Source: Hydractinia symbiolongicarpus
Taxonomy: Eukaryota; Cnidaria; Hydrozoa; Anthoathecata; Hydractiniidae
Reading direction: 5' to 3'
DNA: 64,000 bases
Assembly: GCF_029227915.1 (NCBI RefSeq)
Contig: NC_079882.1
Coordinates: 12,028,001-12,092,000 of the forward strand
Position numbers and translations under genes: made by a program. Under the pieces are notes generated by a model, which was not told the origin of the DNA, did no database searches, and saw nothing but the letters and a program-made list of their open reading frames with translations. Below are positions 1 through 11,948 of the stretch, in pieces (position 1 is the stretch's first letter; every line of letters starts with the position of its first letter).

Positions 1-263
1 ATATAAGATCTGGGATCTAAACAAAATTTATTTCCTCAATTTTAACCTTTGTCTTTCACAATAAATATTAATGCAAGGCCTGGGGTCAACCCCAAAACAT
101 GACCACAACCTTTAAATCCTTAACCGAGATTATCAAAACTGGAATGTTTATATAATTGTAAAATGGTAACATTAATTCGTGTTATTTCTCAAATAGTAAA
201 ATAGTAGTTTAATTGTGAGGGAGTGCAATTTCCAAGGATCTAGAGTGTCCAATTTATAATATA

Positions 264-393
264 CTAGTCGGTTATCCGTGAATAAAGCCAGGGGATGGCC
301 TGTTATTTTGATACCGCATTGCTTGCGTATTGCTATTTGCGGTACCATTTTTCGTGACAGACAGACAGACGTATACAGGTATTATAATATAGA
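264..393 (-). mobile_element. Mini-Helitron-like element, diverged copy
   Basis: On the minus strand this begins TCTATATTATAATACC and ends in CTAG, and it shares the GACA-repeat/GTATAC block with the copies at 17295 and 48218. The terminal hairpin seen in those copies has decayed here. About 130 bp, with no coding capacity. TC at the 5' end and CTRR at the 3' end are Helitron hallmarks; the family assignment is inference. Confidence 0.55.
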
Positions 394-1083
394 TTTCTCT
401 TATCATCAACTAAGGTGGTGACTTTAGGAGATTGTACAAACAGGAAAATACCTCTTAGAAACTTATCATCTCATCTTTAAGTACAATCTAATTATTATTT
501 ACACAAAATTACTTTTGCATTTCTTTGTGCTGATTAACAAATTAAAAAATCACCATGCTACCCTGGTGTATTAATTTGCTATTTGAATTGAGTTCACAAA
601 TTGTTACAAATTTTGGTTTACATGGTCAAGATTGCATATAGACAGGCTTTGGAACTTTTCTTTTAAGTATTCTGGAAGAAGGCTAAGGATTTCAACATAA
701 CAAATTAAAAATTAATTATATTAGTGCACAATGATATAAAATTTTACTGAAGCCTGCTTCTGTGATGTTTTGTTATTCAGTACTCCCCAAATTGGATAAG
801 TGGTTTACTTTACTGTAGTATCAACTTATGCATCACCATCTTCTCCTGATTATGTGTCTTATCTAATCACGAACAATTGCTGTACTGGACCTAACTTGTG
901 CAATTTACAGAATAGACAGACCCAAACAATGCTGGAGTAGCTCGCCAATGAGAAATTTGTGTATGGTGGAGTATGACATTTTAATGTACATATTGTTATC
1001 TTTCTAATCGTTTATTAAATATTAAATAAACCTACATTATTATGGAACTAGACAGAATAGAATATTATAAATACAATTGAAAT
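394..1083. other. AT-rich intergenic DNA, nothing recognised
   Basis: No open frame with coding character, no RNA gene and no repeat shared with other parts of the window was recognised here. Confidence 0.4.
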
Positions 1084-2085
1084 TTCCGCGCCCGAAGGCG
1101 TAGGAAATTCTTTGAAACCGTCTTTTTTTTCTTTCGGAGCATTTTTTGAGAAAAAATCGACCCTGGGATTTCGCGTTCCTCTGAGAGGAGGATAGTATTG
1201 GTATAACTGACTAACTAACTAACCCTGTCCCAAATGGTCAATTGCAACGTCACAGATTTAAACTTCGTACCCAAGTTCCCTAAGTACTGGGAAGTCATCT
1301 AAATGATGTTTTAGGCCAAAATTGGTATTTGTTTTCAACAAAATTTGGCACACTTAATAAAAAAAGTATGTTGAACATAATGGTGACATCATAATTTTGA
1401 TTTCTTGTTACCTAAATGTCATTTTAGGCCAAAATTGATCCAAAAATTAACACTACTTTATTTTTGACAAAATTTGGCACAGTTAACAAAAAAAGTATGC
1501 TGAACATGATGGTGACATCAAAATTTTGTTTTTTTGCCACCTTAAATGTCATTTTAGGCCAAAATTGGTCCAAAAATTAAAACCACTACATTTTCGGCCA
1601 AATTTGGCACAGTTAACAAATAAAGTACGCTGAAAATAATGATGATACAAAAGTTTGATTTTTTGTCACCTAAATGTCATTTCGGGCCAAAATTTGTCCA
1701 AAAATTAAAACTACTTTATTTTCGACAAAAATTGGCACAGTTAATAAAAAAGTATGCTGAAAATGATGGTCGTATCAAAATTTTGATTTTTTGTCAACTA
1801 AATGCTGTTGAAGACCATAAACGTTTCAATCGCAAGACTTTCAACCATAAATGATAGGCTGTATTTTTTGTTAACAATTTCCTTTAAAATGTGAGTTTAT
1901 TATGACACGTTTCGTTTTGTTTGCATTTGTTGTAAGATATAATGTCACTTGTGTGCTTTATCTTCAGAGCTTCATGCACCAAACCTCTTCGAATGTTTGG
2001 CACGATAACTCAACAAATTAGCAGGTTGTCATCAAATATTTTGGTAGCGAGCGGAAATTCTTAGAGCCCCCAGGGCTTCTTGTAT
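1084..2085. repeat. Tandem array of ~128-bp units inside a possible element
   Basis: Units beginning aaatgtcattttaggcc recur near 1301, 1414, 1544, 1672 and 1799, spaced 113, 130, 128 and 127 bp. Each unit also holds a conserved ttggcacagttaa block and a gatttttt block. The flanks carry related gGAAATTCTT stretches at 1106 and 2054, so the array may lie inside a larger repeat. A short open frame across 1639-1854 is a by-product of the repeat and has no recognisable homology. Confidence 0.7.
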
Positions 2086-3010
2086 TATTTAAAACTACAC
2101 AGGCTGGAGAATATTAGGAAAAATCTTCATTGCCACACATGCTCTTCACTTTTTGTTAGTTAGCTTCCCTAAGCTTTTCCAAGGATGACATTTGTTACAT
2201 GGTACTTCTTCTTGTTGTTTGGAGATTACTTTACATGTCCTCCAAACTATGTGTTTTGCAGTTGCCACACATCAACGCTTCTGTTGTAGATGGATTTAAG
2301 ATGGCATTTCTCTTGGCAACTTGAAAAGAGAGGCCTTAAAAAGGGATGCAATTAATGAAGAATGTTATAGCACAAACTCGGGTCAGTCAGTTTGCTAAGG
2401 TAAGTTTTTTATTCAGTTGACATTGCATAATTAACTGATTTTAATACATGCAGTATTGCTTTTCCACAAGAGCCTTGGAACAAAGACAAATATGATCAAA
2501 CAAGAGTCTTTATTATTTTCTGTTTTTCTATTATGAAAGAGGACAAATTTTAAAAATACAGTATACTTTCATTAAGTGGGACCCCGGACACCTACAAAGT
2601 AGTATATTTTTTCTCCCCCTTTAGACTAAAAACTTTGCTTAAGTAGGACATTCAATGGAATGACTTAATATTTTTCCAAGACTGAAGGCATTGCAATGAT
2701 TCGAAAGAAAATTTTTGTAAAACAAAACAAACGTTTCTCGAGTTCTTTTCTTGAGAGTGCCGTCAAACCAATTCTAGGTGCTCTACTTACCAGATACTAA
2801 ATTACAGCCTATAGATTCTTGGTAGACTTGTGGACTATCTAGCTAACTACTATTTTTTATTAAAATTATATAAAACAAATCCAAACTTTTTTACAGGTTT
2901 TTCTAGCCATCTACTTTTTTAAGTGTTCAAATTTTTCGAAGTATATATATGTCATGTTTTCAAATTGCTAAAGACTCCATGATTCCTATAATTCATAGTT
3001 CCTTTGACAT
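2086..3010. other. Intergenic DNA with one CAGT-ended fragment
   Basis: No gene recognised. At 2570-2660 two short inverted motifs (CATTAAGTGGGACC and a degenerate partner with aactttgcttaagtaggac) resemble the ends of CAGT...ACTG pogo/mariner-type MITEs. Similar ends occur at 61760-62100. A possible splice donor follows 2399, but no exon could be assigned. Confidence 0.3.
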
Positions 3011-3017
3011 GGTGGGG

Positions 3018-4045
3018 GTCACTATGTTCTTCGTGTGCAGGGACTTGTTAGAAGCAATTTTTTAATTGGAATCTGGTTTTTGGTTGATTTAGATACAAAA
3101 AAATACTAGGTGTCATTTTTTCCATATGTGGGTGTGGCCATGGGTGACGTCATCCAGTTTATGGTCAGTAAAATATCAAAGTCGTAATTTTGGATTTTTT
3201 TTTTTTCCAGCAGATAAAACATACAAAAATGAACAAAAATATATAAAAACTAAATTTTTAAAATGAGGCACTCAAGAGATACAGGGATTTTAAAGTTTTA
3301 AATTTCAGGGGGTAAAATACGTATTTGAAAATTAGTGTGACTATAAAAAAAAGTTTAGGTAGTGGAATTTTTTTGTTTTGCAATGATAGTTGTTTACAAA
3401 AGTACAGTTATATGAGACAAATTCATTCTATAAAGAGTAATTTGTTTTTATAGCAGTTTTGAAGTTATTAATGTAATAGTGTTACCCCCTGAAAATTCTT
3501 ATATATCATTATAAGACATTATAAAGTACAGTGTTTGTTCCATATTTCATTAGATATTGGTTCTAAATACAAGTAATCTTATACCTGTTAGCAGTTTAAA
3601 TTGTCAATTATATAATAATTTGAAGTAAAAGGTAGCAGGTTGAAGTTAAAAGATTGCATAAGACTTATTTTCAGTATGATAATTTTATGATGTTTTTTTT
3701 TTGATAGATTTCCTATGAATAGTGAAAGTAAAGTTTATTTGATTTTATTAGAATAGAAACAGTTAAATTAAAAAAATATGAATGAAGAAATCCAAATAAA
3801 AAGAAAAAAAGTACTGATTTCAGCTTAGAAAAGTGCATAGTTTGTCAAGAGAACACTAGAATCCAACTTTGATATTTTACTGACCGGAAAAGTGATGACG
3901 TCAGCCAGGGCCACACCCAAATATGGAAAAAATGACACCTAGTGTTTTTTGTATTCAAATCAACCAAAGAATAGATTCCAATCGAAAAATTATTTCTAAC
4001 AACTCTGCATACGAAGCTCTAATTTGTAAGACAGTGACCTTCACT
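3018..4045. mobile_element. ~1-kb element with long terminal inverted repeats
   Basis: The left arm (about 3018-3180) and the right arm (about 3858-4045, reversed) match over more than 120 bp. Shared blocks include ttgttagaa, ATTGGAATCT, tttggttgatt, aggtgtcattttttccata, gggtgtggcc, tgacgtcat and cagtaaaatatcaaag. The interior is AT-rich with no reading frame. This fits a non-autonomous DNA transposon or foldback element; the outermost shared bases are GGTCACT. The superfamily is undetermined. Confidence 0.75.
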
Positions 4046-4391
4046 AAAAGTCAGAATGCTCGAATGTAGTTAGACCACAAGATTGAGGCCAGCTAGCAAG
4101 TTAAAACAGGCTTAGTTCACACTTTCTGACCTGTTTTTGCTCTTCAAGAATCGTAATTGCTAGCAAAAAAGTTAACAAGCTGAAACCTGCTAAATCTTTT
4201 TCTAATCTCTCTGTAATCAAATCAACCGCCATTACGGAGATTGCACTCTGTGATTGATGTGTTGCGAGGGAGGATTTTTGGGAGAAGAAAATTTTTTGCG
4301 ATATTCTAGCGATACTGATTGAATAATGAATAACGGTTAGTCAGATGGTACCGGCAGAATATACAGTTCGAAATCTGCTTATATATATCGT

Positions 4392-4760
4392 TAAAGCTTA
4401 GCTCCCACTTGAAAACAAGTTAATTTTATATGAAAGAGCTTGAAAATTGTCTTTTTATTTTTTGGAAAAATTTTATTGGTTCTCCAGATTTTTGACTTAT
4501 AAGTTCCACTAATTATGCATGACATCATCCTCTTGGATCTAAATGAGGTGTTGTATTTAATTGTTTTACTAAAATCTGATAATGTATACATGTTTTTAGC
4601 GATTTAGGTTGATATTTGAAGCATACTGAAATGAATAGTAATATTTAATCATTACAAGAGAGAACCAATTAAGGTATTTTTAAAAAAATAATTCCTATAC
4701 CACTTTTCAAGCTCTTTCATATGAAATCAACTTGTTTTTAAGTGGGAGGTAAGCTTTAAA
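4392..4760. mobile_element. TTAA-flanked MITE, 5'-AGCTTA...CTCCC ends
   Basis: Terminal inverted repeats of about 50 bp (agcttagctcccacttg... and ...aagtgggaggtaagct) are bounded on both sides by TTAA. Both arms also hold the tatgaaagagcttgaaaa block. It is the same family as the copies at 32921, 42353 and 56376 and the fragments at 30640 and 44944. TTAA target duplication is known for piggyBac and Kolobok; purine-rich AG termini favour Kolobok-like. Confidence 0.8.
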
Positions 4761-5133
4761 ATAGCAAACTTTTTTGCAGACAGAAAGTTATTTTTAATAT
4801 CATATTGCTAAAAACGTCAAATGTTTTAAGGAAGCAAAAAAATATATTCAACTAACAAATTTCTCGTGGTGGAACCTGAAACAAGCATATTTATAATTAA
4901 TTGCTTTTATTTCTTTTCCAGAAATAATATTTTCATTTTACCTGTAAAATAGATGCGTGATTTATTCCGCTGATTTGATCCATATTTATCTGACCAGTAG
5001 AAACTGACGGCAAAAAGTACTGCTATATATACTGTCAGTATTTACTACCACAAGATAACCCTATTATACTGCTAACAGTATTACTGCTGGTGTAATAAAT
5101 GCCCTCACTACAACTTATGGGGCCCAAGTATTT
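4761..5133. other. Intergenic DNA, nothing recognised
   Basis: AT-rich sequence. The motif actgctggtaaaataaat recurs in degenerate form here and near 6010-6070, suggesting the ends of an older insertion around the MITE at 5134. Confidence 0.25.
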
Positions 5134-5574
5134 TACGAGGGTGCCGACTCGCCGAAAACTCCGTATATGTGAGGGTGGCAGCGGGCATTTTTTCGGGTTT
5201 TTTTTCAGGGTTTTAGTCTGTAGCTGCCCGGAAAAGCCAGAACCAGTCGGAAAGCACCCGAAATGCAACATGGAGCAAGCTCATTGTTCGCATTTAAATT
5301 TTGTCGAGAAGAAGGAACATGCTGTTTTGTCCTCGTACTTACAGTTTATTATTTGTGGGCTTTTATTACAGCTATTTATTGAATAAATGATATAAAAAAC
5401 AGTCTTTCACTACCATTGCTCAACATTAAAAGAATAAATTATAAATGACAATAAATGTTTAAAAAATGTTGTTTGGGGTTGATTCAAGTTTTTCCGGGCG
5501 AAATTTCAAGTTTTTTCTGAAACGCCGGAAGTCGTCCGACAGCCTGTGGTTTTTGTGGCGAGTAGGCACCCTCA
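5134..5574. mobile_element. MITE family A, copy 1 (GAGGGTGCCGACTCGCC ends)
   Basis: Terminal inverted repeats read cgagggtgccgactcgcc on the left and ggcgagtaggcaccctc on the right. The flanking agtatttta/agtattta looks like an imperfect 8-bp target duplication. A second copy at 13779-14217 matches along its whole length, including the blocks ttattacagctattta and caacattaaaagaataaatta. The open frames on both strands here are not conserved between copies. An 8-bp duplication would suggest hAT-like. Confidence 0.75.
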
Positions 5575-7600
5575 TAGTATTTAACGATTGGGCTACCCTC
5601 AAAAATATAATTGGTTAGCGTCACCCGACTGACTCACTTTGAAAGACTCACTTTAAATTTGTAAAAAATAAACCAAACAATCCACAAACAATCTTCGACA
5701 CGCAACAGAATTCACCATTTACCTTTTCAGCGGTCCTCCGAATTACAGTTGTTACGTCCGAATGTTATTTTGATAGGGGACTGTGCTTGCTATATTCAGT
5801 GCTATATTTTCCTGCTTCGCATTTATACGGCAATACAAGTGAAACAGAGGCTAAAAATACAGCTGGCGTACATTTAAAACCAATAACAAAATATGGCTGC
5901 ATAATATAGTATTTTTGTAATTTTTTGGGAAAAATTTTTATCCGACCGACCGACTAACTCACTTTTGTAATAAGAAATGACGCTAACCAAACATATTTTT
6001 GACAGTGGCCTTGTATACTGCTGTCAGAATAAATAGCCCTAATTATACTGCTGGTAAAATAAATCTAAGTCTGTTGCAAAAATAAATGGTCCCTTATTCT
6101 GGCATTAGTTACCTAGTATCTGTTGGTTACTACTGTCTCTGCTAACGTCAAATTAGCCATTAAACTGATGACCCATTCCCCTCCATGTTAACGGCATGCT
6201 ACTTTTTTGACTTTGTATCAAATGTACTAGCTATAGCTATAGACTAAAATTAATAGGAAAGTTCTTCCTTAAAAAGTCCATATACAGCAACCAAATATTA
6301 TATTTTTATGCATAAAGACTGTGTGGTCAGAAAAATGTTGTTAAATTTTACAACAAAAATATAATGAATTATTTCTAAAATGCTTCAGGTAGATAGCTTA
6401 CTATAAGCTGTTACAAAACATATTTTAACAATTCTAAAAAATAAATTAGTAACTGACATTAAAGATTAAAACAATTTCTGTAAAAAACAGGGGATAATTA
6501 GCTAGCTACTACCTGCTAGACAACTATTACGTTACAACATACCTTTCCCAAACAAATTTGACATGATATTGAAAGGGTAAGATGAATGGATGTTCCGTTA
6601 TGATATCTGGTTTCTGTGGAAGCTTGAACACGTTCCATCTTCGTGTATCAATGAATAATTTGCTTTGCTTCAATAAGGGTGCCAGGTGTTCACGTCTTTT
6701 TTGCTGTTGTTTTGGTTGCCTTGCTTGCCCAAAGTAAGTTTATTTGATGACACACTAGAGGTTTTCTTTTGTGAAGGCAAAAATGACGTTGCCGGTGGCC
6801 GATTTGGTACCTGCTTCTTCTTCGCGGGAAATATACAAATCTCTGTTTGCGCATTGATGAACCTCATTTTCCAGCCTTTTGTTTTTTGGCAAGGAGATTT
6901 GCCATTCTCGTCCCAAAAGCTGTTTGAGGTAAACCGTTTATCTTAAAGAGGTCTGGGACACAAATGAACAAACTCCTTGGAATATAGCGAATAACCAGAT
7001 TTTACAAACGCAACCCCGTTTATCTTCACAGTTGACTCTCGATAACTCTGTTCGAGTTTTCAAAAATTTTGGTAAAACGAGAAACAGACTGAGATAGGCG
7101 AATTTTGGAAACTTTTTACTTTTTCTTTTACTTTTTGTGGAAAAGTCCGTTTCAAAGCTTTGTTTAGGGTTTTTAACCCGCTCCCAAGCTAACAAAATCA
7201 ACTTCGTCCCCAGAGGTTCTTGCCTTTTTGACAGCGCCTGCGGCTTTGACATAAGGCAACAAACCCTCGAGATGACGGATGAGGATGTAAAAAGTTTCCC
7301 TTTTTAATACAAGAAAGCGAAATGCACTCTCATGTGTACTAAAAAAGGAGATCCTGCATCGTTTCCAGTGCTTTTTCGATGTCATTTGTTGAAGAACTTA
7401 TTGTTCCCGTACTTCTTTTATTCATATCTTGATCAACCATATCTTGATCATCCATATCTTGATCATCTTTTTCCTTTCATTCTCTGCATTCTCCCTGCGA
7501 TAACTCCGGCAATGATATCATTATCATTTCAAAAAGAAGCATTACTTTTATCCTAGGCCCTTTTCGTGCTCTTTTTATGACAAAGCATAAAAGCACAAAT
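5575..7600. other. Intergenic DNA with repeat ends, no gene recognised
   Basis: Several short overlapping open frames occur on both strands at 6670-7560, but none shows recognisable domains or conserved splice borders. At 7196-7240 there is one end of the family reading cttcgtccccagaggttctt...ctttttgac; a second similar end occurs at 7628-7665. A triplet repeat of atatcttgatcaaccat type lies at 7422-7465. Confidence 0.3.
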
Positions 7601-7689
7601 GCATTAAAAAATTATGTCTGGCACAACCTCGTTCCTCTAGGGGCTTTTGCCTTTTTGACATCGAGGCCGACAGCTGCCAAGTAAGCAAT

Positions 7690-8308
7690 CCATGCCTAAC
7701 TGTTGGTTCAAGTTAAAATAACAATGCTGCTATGTGGTTGCAGGTCTCTGACATACCAGTCATGCAGTCGCAATGTGCAGACTTTTTGCCTTTATTTTTT
7801 GTCAAACAAATCCAAAGGTTATGTGGAGGGTTATTTATACGCTGTGACGGTCCACAATCAGGTTTTAAAAAACAATAACTTGAGGTTGATTGAACTTCAT
7901 GATATAATATTGGGCCAAGCCAACCATTACTGAAATAGCCTTCAAACTTTCATTTAAATCTGAACTACAAAGCTTACTAGGGTTAAACATTAGGTAATTG
8001 AACATATCAGCATACAGTATCCATGGTCAAAACCTTATGCCGTTATTCTCACGGAGCCATCCGGAAGGGAGTTACTTTGGGTCAGTAAGTACAAGCCCAG
8101 ATTCACTGACTGTAGGCTAAGCCTGGTAATCTTTATGTAATCTTAATGCTACCTCCTCTGCTGTTTTGGTAATTAGGACATTATTTTCGCTAGCTGCAAA
8201 CACCCTAGCTACTAATTCGCATTTTCTCCCGCTAACCTTTAGACCTCTCAACCTCAAATACCTCTTTAACTCGTCTATCTTCATCCTCTCTATCATTTCA
8301 AACTCCAT
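7690..8308 (-). pseudogene. Decayed SAP + SWIM zinc-finger gene of transposon type
   Basis: Read on the minus strand from the ATG at 8308, the first 63 codons form a SAP DNA-binding domain (MKIDELKRYLRLRGLKVSG..KCELVARVFAA). Past an in-frame stop the homology continues: PSGWLRENNGI, then ADMFNYLMF, then after a frameshift a SWIM finger CDCMTGMSETCNH (CxC-x7-CxH) at about 7720-7800. SAP followed by SWIM, usually with a C-terminal YqaJ-type nuclease, is a common layout of multicopy cnidarian genes thought to belong to mobile elements. No nuclease part was found downstream. At least three in-frame stops show that this copy is dead. Domain identity is seen in the sequence; the mobile origin is inferred from family knowledge. 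Confidence 0.65.
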
Positions 8309-8309
8309 A

Positions 8310-9055
8310 GTTATTTAACAACACTGCGTTCTCAAAAAACTTTAATTACAACTTTCTTTCCTTCTTCCTTCTTGTGCAACTAACTTCGGTTAGCTTTGTT
8401 TACCCTAAAATCGTCCCAGTTTCTTTATTAAAGCGGTCTTGCGTAATGTCAAATTAGTGTATAAGCGCCGCGTTGCTTATTAAATGTTGATGATTTCAGG
8501 TGCGGCACTTATTAGAGAGCGTCGCTAATAAAACGTTTTAAACGTTTAATATTTCTGCTTTTAAATATTTTTGGAATTCCGGGAGTAAATTCTTCCGGTG
8601 TTTCAGGAACTTGGTCCAGACTTTCGGTATTTCGGGGGTGGACTTGTTCCGGAGTTCCGTGTTCCGATGTTTAGCGTTTCACAGCAAGTCATGCAAAGTT
8701 TTCATAACTGGCAAAGAAGTATCTTAAGGAAATTAATTTTCGCGGTTTTCGCGGATGTTGGCCATTTCCGCAAAAATAAATCACGCGAAAATCTGGGAAG
8801 GCCTGATCCACAAAAAAAAATTCCCGCGAATTACGTAGAAAACTTCCAACCGCGAAAATATATTTCTCTCTGATGTGCAGGAAAGCAAAATTACGACGTA
8901 ATGAAATAAAAACGTATTACTAAGGGTCGTTAAAATACATTAGTATTTAAAAATAATTAAAAGTGACGATTACCACTTTCGTCAATTTCGTGAAAAATTG
9001 ATTTCCGAAAAAAATAAACATGCTAAAAAGTTTGCGAACACCCCCGTTTTTTTAA
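8310..9055. other. Intergenic DNA rich in CGCGAAAAT motifs
   Basis: At 8730-8870 the sequence repeats tttcgcgg, cgcgaaaat and ccgcgaaaatat in both orientations. Similar motif clusters recur in introns near 23450, 25050, 26455 and 50380-50690. No gene was recognised. Confidence 0.4.
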
Positions 9056-9400
9056 ATCGAATTTTTCATATTTTGAAAGACGCATTTTAGACCACTTTTA
9101 GAAATAGGACAAGACGTCTTTAAAAGACGCGTTTTAGATGCATTGTAGCAAGAAGAGAAAGACGTCTTTTAAAAGATGTATTTTAGATAACTTTTAGACA
9201 TCTTTTAAAAGACGTCTTTTGAAGACATCTAAAATGCGTATACTACAAGATTCGAATTTATTTACTTTCAAAAGACGTATGAAAGATGTCTTTTGAAAGA
9301 CGTGCTTAGGAAGATGCATTAAACACATCTTAATAGCGCTTTCTAACAGAAGATTTAAAAAACCCATCTTAAGACGTCTTAAAGACGTCTTGTGCCGGCT
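9056..9400. repeat. Cluster of AAGACGTCTT palindromes
   Basis: The palindrome AAGACGTCTT and variants (aaaagacgtctttt, agacatcttttaaaagacg) occur repeatedly in both orientations, with intervening ttttagat(g/a)cattt blocks, ending at aagacgtcttgtgccggctggg. The whole stretch could fold into several hairpins. It is probably a degenerate inverted-repeat element. The minus-strand open frame covering it is a by-product of the repeat. Confidence 0.6.
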
Positions 9401-9732
9401 GGGTAAATTCCCGCGAAATTTGCAAAAAAAATCAAAATCCTTAATTTTTGCCAAATATTTAAAATACATAAAAGTATGAGACAAATGCGTTTTTATGTTC
9501 AAACTATCTTTAAATGATACATGCTACGTATAAACTATACAATAATCAATCAATAACTATTGTCTTCTTATCCATGTTTTTTTCATTTTGCTTGAAAAAT
9601 AACTGTCTTATGTCTCTACTTCTTGGTACTTAATTTGACCGCGGATTTGATGATGGTGTATTCTTTTTAGTCTCCTGCTTCTTTCTTTTGAATGAATATG
9701 CTAACTACCGCCTGGAAACGTGTCACATTAAC

Positions 9733-10180
9733 ATCATTGGTAAACTCCTTTAGGAAACCTGACATAAATTGTCAGTACCCTAACACGAAGCAATTTTGAT
9801 GTTGATGACCCGTTCAAAATTGTTATCAACTTAGTCGGAAGATTTTCGAGTCCCCAAACAAGCTGGTATTCAGATGCACATAAACATGTTGCTACTTCAG
9901 AGCCAAACTTGTCACCATTCAGGTATATTATATACCTCCATGTTGTCACAGATTCTGAAATTATTTTCCGAATTACCCAAGAAAATGATAACAAGAATAA
10001 GAAGACAGGAAATTTTACCGCCAAGGAAAGTAAGGAAAGTCCATAAAGCAATCGAATAGTCCTTTAGTTGGGCAAACTATACCAAGATGTTGGAGAGATG
10101 AAAAAAAAGTTGTAGAGTTAGATAAGCTCTATAAAGTTTGTTTGCTCAAACAGAAGAAACAATCTTTCATTATCTACTTT
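9733..10180 (+). pseudogene. BEL/Pao retroelement fragment, second copy
   Basis: The segment from about 9825 to 10170 aligns with the minus-strand BEL/Pao remnant near 36930-37250. Shared blocks include cgaattacccaag, atgataacaag, gactataccaa, agttgtag and agataagctcta...tttgctcaaacagaag. It therefore covers the gag-like upstream part of the same element family. Stops break all frames. Confidence 0.55.
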
Positions 10181-10602
10181 TTGAAATTATGATAATATTT
10201 AGGACATATTTAGGCAAGTTTGAAACGATCGTTAGCTATTATTTTTTTTTTACTAATTTTTACTAATTTTTTTAATAAAGCTATTTTAAAGTGCTAAAAT
10301 CAAGCTTCTCAGTAAATGGTTAATATTTAGGTGTTTTTAAAATTTAGTTTTTTTTTGTCAATTTTTAAGCCGTCGATAAGACGAGCTTTTTTATAGCCAT
10401 TCGTTACTACATCGAGGGTTACTAAATATTCGGAACCTGACAAATTCACCGAGACTATCCTGATGCAAGAACTAAAAGCTGTGAAAAGAGCCCTGGTGAC
10501 GAGGTTGATACCGCAGATTTAAGCCATAAAAAGCAGATTAGATCTCCATCATGGTTTACGTTTTATTTAGAAAGGGACATCTACCGATGGTAAACGGCCC
10601 GT
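10181..10602. other. Intergenic DNA, one repeat end
   Basis: No gene seen. At 10480-10505 the motif agagccctggtgacgaggttg matches the ends of the CCTCGTCCC...GGG palindromic element family found at 22553, 25170 and 62437. Confidence 0.3.
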
Positions 10603-10951
10603 CATCATAGATAGATGTGTATATTTTACATGGCTAGCCTCACAAATATCGAGGGATATACCTTGTCTATTATTTCCAGAAGGGGCCATGGCTTAGATGA
10701 AGAGTCCTAGAGTATTTAATGCTCATTTTGAGCTACGCAGACCCAATTAGAGGCCGCGCTCTACTAGACAACTCCCGGCAACATCCAACGGCGCACACAG
10801 TGTGCCATCTCCCCAATTTCCCTCACATGGCTTGGGTTAAACCAGGGCTATGGTAACATTTACTCGCCCATGCTGAATCGCCATCAAGAGGAATCGAACC
10901 CCGGTCTCCCGCACAAAGTACGAGAGTTATAACCACTAAGACCATAACGAC
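10603..10951 (-). mobile_element. tRNA-derived SINE, full-length copy (minus)
   Basis: On the minus strand the head is tRNA-like, with a degenerate A box (TTAGTGGTTATAA) and a perfect B box (GGTTCGATTCC at about 10897). A tRNA-unrelated body follows (ATGGGCGAGTAAATGTTACCATAGCC... GAGGCTAGCCATGTAAAATAT), then a short (ATCT)n tail. The same layout occurs at 32504 (plus), and a truncated copy lies at 43283. Pol III promoter boxes plus a short tandem tail define a SINE. Confidence 0.85.
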
Positions 10952-11940
10952 AGATCATCTTTTTTCATCTTTTTTGTCATTGTCAACCAAAACCAATTAT
11001 TTTTTGGTGTTTCTTATAACAAAACTAATAGAATAGGTCCAAAATGAGGTAAAAAAATTTATATATCATATCAATGTGAAAAGTCCACCAAGGATCCTGA
11101 TGCCTTACAACCATGGAAGCAGGACCCTAGATAGCAGTAATAAATGTATTTATGTGTTTTAATTTACTGAATACGTTATCGTAAAAATATTAATAATAAT
11201 AATGATGAAGATGACGATGACGATGATGATGATGATGAGAATAACAATAACAATAACAATAATACTAAAGATATTAGTTTAGAACATCTTTTTTAATCGA
11301 CATAAAAAACTGTTATAACCTAATTGTTGCACAACTTCTCCCGATTTTACAAATATATAAGCTTCGAAACCTATGAACTTACCGCTGAATTCCTTCAACA
11401 ACATGTTCTGGCATAAATAACGGTTGAATTCGTTTCCAGAGTTAGTTTATTAGACTTTTTTCACGAGAAAACGAGAAAAAAAATTACTGCAAGCAAAGAC
11501 ACGCACAACGATACTGGCCTCTAAATATAACTTTAGAACAGATGCTGTCTGGTAAACGGAAAGGTTCGACATTGGAAATTGTAGGATGCTCAAGGAGCGT
11601 AAAGCTATTATTCCGATGCAAAAATATCATGGCTGCTAGAAATCACCTCAGTATTAGTAGTCTAAACATCCTCACACCCAGGGTGAAAAAAGCAAGAAAT
11701 CCTAAAAATTTAGGAGTTCTTGTCTTTTTGACCGAGATAGTTTAAAAGTCTTACTTTAAAAGCAGATTAATTTTTGGAAATTTTACGCACGGTTTTATTC
11801 CTGCCACGGAAAAGTTTCTTTGCTACGAGGTTGTGAATAATCTGCAATAAGAAAGTTTATCATAATTTATGGGGGGAGTTGGTCAATGGAGGGGAGTTTG
11901 GCATTGTCTCCGTAAGATTCAAACGTTGTGTGTGAAAAAA
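10952..11940. other. Intergenic DNA with GAT/AACAAT microsatellite
   Basis: A compound microsatellite (aataat, gatgat, gacgat, aacaat units) spans about 11190-11262. The rest is AT-rich with no gene recognised. Confidence 0.4.
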
Positions 11941-11948
11941 AAAAGAAT

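Noticed and set aside
9194-9502. 102-codon minus-strand frame
   Set aside because: It runs through the AAGACGTCTT palindrome cluster and is a by-product of the repeats.
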